From Ustulina deusta (Eukaryota; Ascomycota; Sordariomycetes; Xylariales; Xylariaceae): DNA of 64,000 nucleotides. The first letter of the stretch is position 1. Every line of letters starts with the position of its first letter. The notes beneath the pieces were generated by a model that saw only the letters and a list, made by a program, of their open reading frames with translations, did not search any database and was not told where the DNA came from. The position numbers were made by a program, and so were the translations under genes. The stretch lies in contig JAJNNX010000001.1 of NCBI GenBank assembly GCA_023159155.1, forward strand, positions 3,224,001-3,288,000. The letters are read 5' to 3'. Shown here piece by piece: positions 59,503-64,000 of this stretch.

Positions 59503-61000
59503 ATGCGAACTGGAGAGCTTTGTGCTCTGGCAGCAGGCTTGGCCTACTTCTCAGTAGCAAATGCGCGTAATATCCCAAGTAGCATTGGACAACCGCAGCA
59601 CAAGGTCGTCAGCCTGTCTACACAAAGAAGAGCCGTCCCGAATCCATTACAGCGCGATCGGTTACGGCGAAGAGCCAGTTCAGTTGTGGCCGCTTTGGAT
59701 AACGAGGTTTGTGGCTTTCTGATGTTATTATTGTTCTACTTGTGACTAACAAGTTGGCTAGGAAACACTTTATTTCGTGAATGCTACGATAGGCACCCCG
59801 GCGCAGTCTTTGCGCCTACACCTCGACACCGGCAGCAGCGACCTTTGGGTAAACACTCCCACTTCTTCTCTTTGCGCACAAAACTCCGGTCCGTGCGACT
59901 TTGCCGGGACGTATGTGGCAAACGACTCGTCGACGTATGAATATGTCGGGGATTGGTTCAACATCTCCTATGTCGATGGATCAGGGGCTAGCGGAGACTA
60001 CGTAGCGGACACCATCACGATCGGGGGCACGACGCTTGACCGGTTACAATTCGGCATTGGCTACGTCAGTTCATCGTCACAAGGGATCCTAGGAATCGGG
60101 TATCCGTCCAACGAGGTACAGGTGGGGAGGGCCGGAAAAGACCCATATGACAACCTCCCCGCGGGACTGGTATCGGGCGGCCAGGTCTCCAGGAATGCGT
60201 ACAGTCTATGGCTAAACGACCTGGACTCCAGCCGAGGCAGCATCTTGTTCGGAGGCGTCGACGCGGAGCAATACACAGGGACTCTGCAAACACTGCCTAT
60301 CCAGGCAAACGCAGGTGTCTATTCCGAGTTCCTGATTACGATGACGTCGTTGAAGCTCGGGGGCGAGACGATCGCCTCGAACCAGGCTCTCGCCGTGCTC
60401 CTCGACTCAGGCTCGTCGCTCACGTACCTCCCGGACGAGATCGTCGAGGTGATCTACGAGAAGGTCAACGCGCAATACGACTCGACGGAAGGCGCGGCCT
60501 ACGTGCCCTGCACGCTAGAGGGCAACTCATCGACGCTGGACTTCACATTCTCGTCACCGACGATCTCGGTGGACATGGGGGAGCTGGTGCTGGACCTGGT
60601 GACCTCGAGCGGGCGCCGGCCGAAGTTCACGGACGGCGAGGAGGCCTGCCTCTTCGGCATCGCGCCCGCCGGCTCGGGCACCAACGTCCTTGGCGACACG
60701 TTCCTGCGCTCCGCCTACGTCGTCTACGACATCGACAACAACGCCATCTCGCTGGCCCAGACCAAGTTCAACGCCACCACCTCCGACGTCCAGGCGATCC
60801 CCACCGGCACCTCCATCCCCGGCGCTACCGTCGTCTCCAACTCGGTCGAGGCCACAAGCGGCGTCGTCCGCACCGACGGCAACGGCAACGCGAGTGTCGG
60901 AGACGCTGGCAGCAGCGCTGCCATGTTGGCCGCGTCTCTGTCTACTTACGTGCTTGTGCTCCTATCCGCGGGGTTCACTACATATGTTACGCTTCGTTGA
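59503..61000 (+). CDS. Secreted aspartic protease (pepsin A1 family), probably GPI-anchored
   Basis: Exons 59503-59706 and 59762-61000 give 480 residues. The start MRTGELCALAAGLAYFSVANA is a signal peptide. A basic propeptide follows (QRDRLRRRASS), with dibasic-type cleavage sites before the mature domain. Both catalytic Asp motifs are present: LDTGSSDLWVN (Asp about 90) and LLDSGSSLTYLP (Asp about 283). NVLGDTFLRSAYVVYDIDNN is the conserved C-terminal strand of the pepsin fold. After that comes a Ser/Thr/Gly-rich stretch and a hydrophobic tail (AAMLAASLSTYVLVLLSAGF) ending almost at the stop, which fits a GPI-anchor signal as in yapsins and other fungal surface proteases. Exon 2 grows GC-rich towards its 3' end, so a long shadow frame overlaps it. 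It acts at the cell surface or wall; substrates are unknown. Confidence 0.9.
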
Positions 61001-61964
61001 CCATAACAACTCATATTTTGTTTTCGTTTTTTAGCGGATAACGTGGGCTGTTCGATGTTTTTCCTTCTAACTTGCATTGTTGTGGATTCATTGTATATTA
61101 GGTGGACATAGGCGCCCTCTTTTTTTTTTCTTCTTTTTTCTCAAGAGAGAAGCATCGCAAGGCGTTAGGGACAAAAGAGTGCTATTTACTATACCATTCT
61201 TTTCCACTATGTCGGGGGACATAAACACACACACATACTACTACAGACATCCATATTATATTATACGGAGAGGCAATCGCAAAAAAGAGCGCTAGATACG
61301 GAATTGGGCAGGACTTCTACGGGGCGGTTTTCATAACCGGAAGGGGAGAGAATTCGTTCAAGCATTGGGGCGCGCCAGAGATTCAAGAGTTCATGAGATT
61401 CGGAAGCACGAGCGGAAGCGTGGTTGACACGACGGTGCCTGGGCTATGCATATCTAGATACATCCATCCTATACTACTACATAGGCAGTCTATATAAGGA
61501 CCAAATCTCTTATTTGACACAACATCGAAATGTTCAGTTCTAACTAACGCCCAGCTAATTTGTTGAAGCCTCTTGCGTTTAGTTTAGCTGATGGCAATGC
61601 ATGGCATAAGGTAGACACCCTGCCACTGATGCGGGACCGGAAAGTGGCGGACACGCGTCTTTGCTGACGCAGGTAGAAAGGGGCACGCACTGTCGATGCT
61701 GAGAGACCGCAGAATTCCCCACTTGCTCTCTCGTGTGGGACGAGATACTGACAGTAATACCGAGAAAGAGGGGAAAGGAGAGAAAAGCTAGTTCTATCAC
61801 GCGGGGGGACAGAGACTAATAGAGACTAGTAGTAGATGAGAATGGCTTCATGAATGCAGCACTTTGATACACTCCTTGAACTCCAGCACGATGCATAGCA
61901 GACAACCTCATGACCCATCCCTCGTCACCCGGGGGTCCCTGGTACACCTATTTGCTCCTTTACA
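61001..61964. other. Convergent 3' intergenic between protease and ligase
   Basis: It contains a T-rich run near 61119-61140 and a short CA repeat near 61225. No gene is seen. Confidence 0.5.
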
Positions 61965-64000
61965 CTAATACTCGAAATCATCATCCACTGACGGGCCTTT
62001 CGTAACGCTCTCCTGCTTCCTGTACATTTCTGCGACCTGTCGACTGCTCGTTGCTTCATCTGGCTTTTTATCATCTCTAATCTTGATAAATCGGGGAAAA
62101 CGCAGACTAATTCCCTTGTCACCCGAGGGGTCGACCCCCTCCTTACAGCCTGCCTTATATCGTGGGCTTAGAGTTAAATCCGCCGTCTTGACTTCCCATA
62201 CGTAACGCGGCTCGAACCAGACATCGGGCTGATGCTGACCGCCAGAGGAATGGGAATAAAATGGCTTTGGGCGGTCAATTACGGTCTCTGATAGTTGCTT
62301 ATGTAGATCCTCAAGAACTTGCTCCGAAAATCCGGTGCCGATATTGCAAACTGTCTCGTAGGTATCAGATGCGGCATTGTAGCAGGCTAGAAGGAAAGCC
62401 CCGTATACTGAGGCGCGTTTGCCTTTACCGTGGTAGGCACCCAAGACAACCAAGTCGAGGGAATCGCCCACTCCAGAGAGGTAATCCTTCTTGATCTGCG
62501 GCCTGTTAGCGAAAAGTCAAGTTCGGCGATTTGGACTTCCTTACCTTGAGCCAGTTGCGACTTCGTTTACTTGGCTCGTATCCACTTTCTGATCCATCCA
62601 ACATCTTCACCATCAGGCCTTCGCAGGAAGCTTTGACACTTTCGTCGAGGAACACTTGAATCTCCTCAAGCTCTTGGCCATTCATGTGAGTGGCAAAGGC
62701 GAATTCACCCTCGACGGGTTTGAAAGATTCCTGTAGTAGCTCACGACGTTCCCGTAGCGATTTCCCAACCACGGCCTCGCCATTCAAGAACAAAAGGTCG
62801 AAAGCAAAGACACAAACCTTGACTTTGACGTCTTCTACCTTGACGTCCTTCTTCTTCCTAGTCATAAGCTGCTGGAAGGGCAGGACTTTCTTCTCTGTGA
62901 CATCCCAGGCTACCGTCTCACAGTCTAGGACAAAACTCTTGGTGCCCTCCTTGATCCACGTATCGAGTTTCGCAAGGATATCAGGATACTTTTTTGACAA
63001 ATCTTCAGAATTTCTCGAGAAAATAGAGGCAACGCCTTTTGCGGCCTCGTTTGTAGCACTTGGTAGAGCCTCGATGTAATCATCGGAGCGGTCCTTGGCA
63101 ACATAGTGAATTTGGGCTCTCTCACCATCATACTTGTATTCGCAAGTGAAAGTCTGATTCTCAAAGCGATCCAAGACTTCAGTGATGGCTTTTGTAGGTT
63201 TAGCAAGCATAGGTTTCAAGGGGACGCCCGGACGAAGTTTGCAGGTATCCTTCAAGTTCATTATGCCGTCCTTGACCATCGCCGGTATTATGACGTCCCA
63301 GCTTGGCAGCTCACTAGACAAGTCAGACAGTGGTTGTGAAAGTTGTGGGGACCGTGAGTTGTGACATACCTATAGACTGATTTGAGAAGGGCCTCTGCCT
63401 CTTCCGTCTGGGTTGTGGTTGGAGTCTTGTCGCTTTGCTCGAGTTCATGAGATAGCACTGCCTGTGCAATTGACACAAGCACAGTCCTCTCCGCCAGGCC
63501 AAGCCGTAGTTTTCCCTCGAGGAATCGGACGAGGTATTTGGCCTCGCTAGGCCCCCCTTTGTCCTTAGAGATATCGACTCGACCAGTCGAGTGAGCATCA
63601 GCAGCCGAGAGCATTTTCTTGATCAAATCCACTTTCCTTCCTTGCGCCCCATTACCGGTCACAGTGGCAACGTCCATGAGGCCTTTGTGGACGCCTCTTA
63701 CGGTGAGTGGTTTGGGCTTGAACATGGTCGGCTGGGTCGATCGACTCTTAACAGCGACAAGTCCAAGATCGCCAATTTCCTTTTGATCAGCCTTGATGAC
63801 CTGCAAACTGCGCCCTGTTGTCTCCCCGATAGCTTTCATAATCAGGGATTCTCCGATACCCAGCTCAATACCAGCGTAGTCTGGTGCAAGTTTATTTATC
63901 ATCAGAAGAACGGTGGGGAGGAAATCCTCAGGCGTCAACCGAAGTACTTGTCGGAGAAAAAGGGCACAATGCTCTGTCATGATCAATCGCTTCGTAATAA
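61965..64000 (-). CDS. CDC9: DNA ligase I (Cdc9/LIG1), C-terminal part; 5' end outside the window
   Basis: Exons 62495-61965, 63313-62545 and from the window edge to 63369 join in frame. ATP-dependent DNA ligase I seals nicks between Okazaki fragments and in excision repair in the nucleus. Seen from the N-terminal side: the DNA-binding domain (EDFLPTVLLMINKLAPDYAG, ELGIGESLIMKAIGETTGRS), then the adenylation domain with the lysine nucleophile in CEYKYDGERAQIH. Further motifs are SFVLDCETVAWD, FAFDLLFLNGEAVVG, EGLMVKML and RSRNWLKIKKDYL across the last splice. The OB-fold part follows (LDLVVLGAYHGKGKRAS, SLRFPRFIKIRDDKKPDEA). The frame stays open to base 64000 and the PIP-box N-terminus is not in the window. 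The end SVDDDFEY is a usual family terminus. No defect is seen. Confidence 0.93.

Noticed and set aside
60208..61041. 277-codon Arg-rich frame in the protease gene
   Set aside because: It is a frame-shifted shadow of the aspartic protease. Its Arg/His-rich composition is typical of a +1 reading of GC-rich codons.

Overview
The window looks like nuclear DNA of a filamentous ascomycete (Pezizomycotina, probably Sordariomycetes; the class is an inference). Its genes carry short introns of mostly 50-250 bp with GT...AG ends and CTAAC/CTGAC-like branch sites. Protein families such as HET, DUF5672, LaeA-like methyltransferases, Rco1 and Snx41 are typical of this group, and a transposon shows RIP-type (repeat-induced point mutation) damage. 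No prokaryotic, organellar, rRNA, tRNA or CRISPR feature was found.

Layout. 1-3016: two decayed genes, an unrecognised one on the minus strand and a flavin monooxygenase relic on the plus strand. 3959-5929: SNF5-family chromatin remodeller subunit (minus). 6813-12516: a complete but dead LTR retrotransposon of Ty3/gypsy type (minus) with two 253-bp LTRs and a heavily AT-enriched body. 13143-14653: PA2G4/Cdb4-like protein. 16031-20261: Rco1-like double-PHD protein. 22125-22583: possible small membrane protein. 23582-27200: Jsn1-type RRM+PUF RNA-binding protein (minus). 27201-32995: long gene-poor stretch. 32996-34393: DUF5672 glycosyltransferase-like protein (minus). 35133-38191: Vps18 (minus). 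38794-40620: LaeA-like methyltransferase (minus). 42772-44150: nucleotide-sugar 4,6-dehydratase (minus). 47183-48524: SLC35/TPT-type transporter. 50036-52186: Snx41-type sorting nexin. 52637-53380: V-ATPase proteolipid (minus; first exon unresolved). About 55390-57054: broken HET-domain gene. 59503-61000: secreted, probably GPI-anchored aspartic protease. 61965 to the right edge: DNA ligase I (minus, 5' part outside the window).

Most intact genes are single-copy housekeeping functions in chromatin (SNF5, Rco1), mRNA control (Jsn1, Cdb4), endosome/vacuole traffic and acidification (Vps18, Snx41, V-ATPase) and DNA replication (ligase). They are separated by long intergenic stretches rich in the hexamer TAGGTA/TACCTA. 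A looser theme lies at 33-48.5 kb: a DUF5672 protein, a nucleotide-sugar dehydratase and a nucleotide-sugar-type transporter sit within 16 kb and could serve deoxysugar (rhamnose-type) glycosylation; this is inference only.

I see no clear new biological system. The most informative structures are the polarity of RIP damage across the two LTRs, the decayed genes at the left edge and at 55-57 kb, and the recurrent TACCTA-core palindromes. All exon coordinates were worked out by hand from splice signals and reading-frame continuity. The spliced models given with exon coordinates are multiples of three, apart from the unresolved V-ATPase start and the partial ligase.
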